This document shows, piece by piece, positions 63,751-64,000 of a DNA stretch of 64,000 bases (its first letter is position 1; each line of letters opens with the position of its first letter). Made by a program: the position numbers and the translations under genes. The notes under the pieces are model-generated. The model saw nothing but the letters and a program-made list of their open reading frames with translations. It did no database searches and had not been told where the DNA came from. Origin of the DNA: Gammaproteobacteria bacterium (lineage in GTDB: Bacteria > Pseudomonadota > Gammaproteobacteria > Chromatiales > Chromatiaceae); NCBI GenBank assembly GCA_020445405.1, contig JAGRGQ010000006.1:46590-110589 (forward strand), given 5' to 3'.

Positions 63751-64000
63751 TCAGTGCCGCACTAATTCAGGCCCGAAAAACAGATTGGGGAGGAACGTGG
63801 ATATCACCGGTATGTAGGTGATGATCGCCAGAAAACCCAGCAGAATCATTAACCAGGGCAGCGCGGCCCGAATGACACTCGTGAGCGGCATTCCCGTCAC
63901 GCCCGCCGTCACAAACAGGTTGAGGCCCACCGGCGGCGTTATCATGCCGATCTCCATATTCACCACCATGATGATTCCCAGGTGGATTGGATCGATGCCC
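63751..64000 (-). CDS. dctM: TRAP transporter large permease DctM, C-terminal part
   Basis: The frame is open to the window edge (no start seen). The visible about 82 residues read GIDPIHLGIIMVVNMEIG, then MITPPVGLNLFVTAGVTG and two final helices, matching the end of DctM, the large membrane subunit of sodium-driven TRAP uptake systems for C4-dicarboxylates and other carboxylates. The remainder, and probably dctQ and dctP, lie outside. Confidence 0.9.
   Translation of the reverse strand, partial: GIDPIHLGIIMVVNMEIGMITPPVGLNLFVTAGVTGMPLTSVIRAALPWLMILLGFLAIITYIPVISTFLPNLFFGPELVRH

Overview
The window reads as a chromosomal segment of a GC-moderate, sulfur-oxidising gammaproteobacterium (Chromatiales/Sedimenticola/Thiodiazotropha-like; this is inference). 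Support comes from two tandem sulfur-globule-type envelope proteins, a gammaproteobacterial rsxABCDGE-nth cluster, lpoA next to rsmI, aceE-aceF-lpd of the homodimeric E1 type, metG divergent from apbC, and parts of an exosortase/PEP-CTERM system. I found no rRNA, tRNA, CRISPR array, prophage or intact insertion sequence.

Layout. 1-5.3 kb: lpoA (3' part outside the window) divergent from rsmI, then a PilZ protein, a periplasmic DsbA-like protein and sodB. 5.8-15 kb: an HDOD protein, zwf-pgl, an asparagine-synthase-family amidotransferase of the N-acetylglutaminylglutamine amide type, a CopD-like membrane protein, grxD, rnt, a TraB/GumN protein and mlaA. 15.2-16.6 kb: two sulfur-globule-like secreted proteins; the second carries a four-fold, exactly 30-residue charged repeat. 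17-23 kb: the pyruvate dehydrogenase complex. 23.4-31.5 kb: a YbfF-type hydrolase, a lone HerA-like ATPase, argG, a DUF523 protein, a secreted protein with two matching six-cysteine domains and a GGDEF-EAL protein. 32-34.8 kb: sthA and an exosortase-associated acyltransferase.

The metabolic centrepiece is 35.4-42.8 kb, a same-strand cluster mcl1-like / mclA / mct / meh / CoA-transferase / mch. Together these can run the glyoxylate-assimilation half of the 3-hydroxypropionate bi-cycle: propionyl-CoA + glyoxylate -> beta-methylmalyl-CoA -> mesaconyl-C1-CoA -> mesaconyl-C4-CoA -> citramalyl-CoA -> acetyl-CoA + pyruvate. The CO2-fixing half (malonyl-CoA reductase, propionyl-CoA synthase) is not in the window. 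The cluster is unusual in having two different lyase types in tandem (Rhodobacter-like and Chloroflexus-like) and an inserted long fused CoA-transferase.

43-46.5 kb: a Gly-Tyr-repeat secreted protein, a haem peroxidase with a C-terminal PEP-CTERM signal and a DUF4124 protein. 46.7-52.2 kb: a CBS-ACT protein and a complete Liv-type ABC transporter with a nested hairpin between livK and livH. 52.7-59.2 kb: a DUF1841 protein, nth and the Rsx/Rnf electron-transport operon. 59.6-64 kb: metG, apbC, a universal stress protein and the 3' end of a TRAP-transporter large permease that continues beyond the window.

Start codons were chosen from visible Shine-Dalgarno sequences and family length; several differ from the longest open frame. 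All family assignments come from reading motifs, not from searches.
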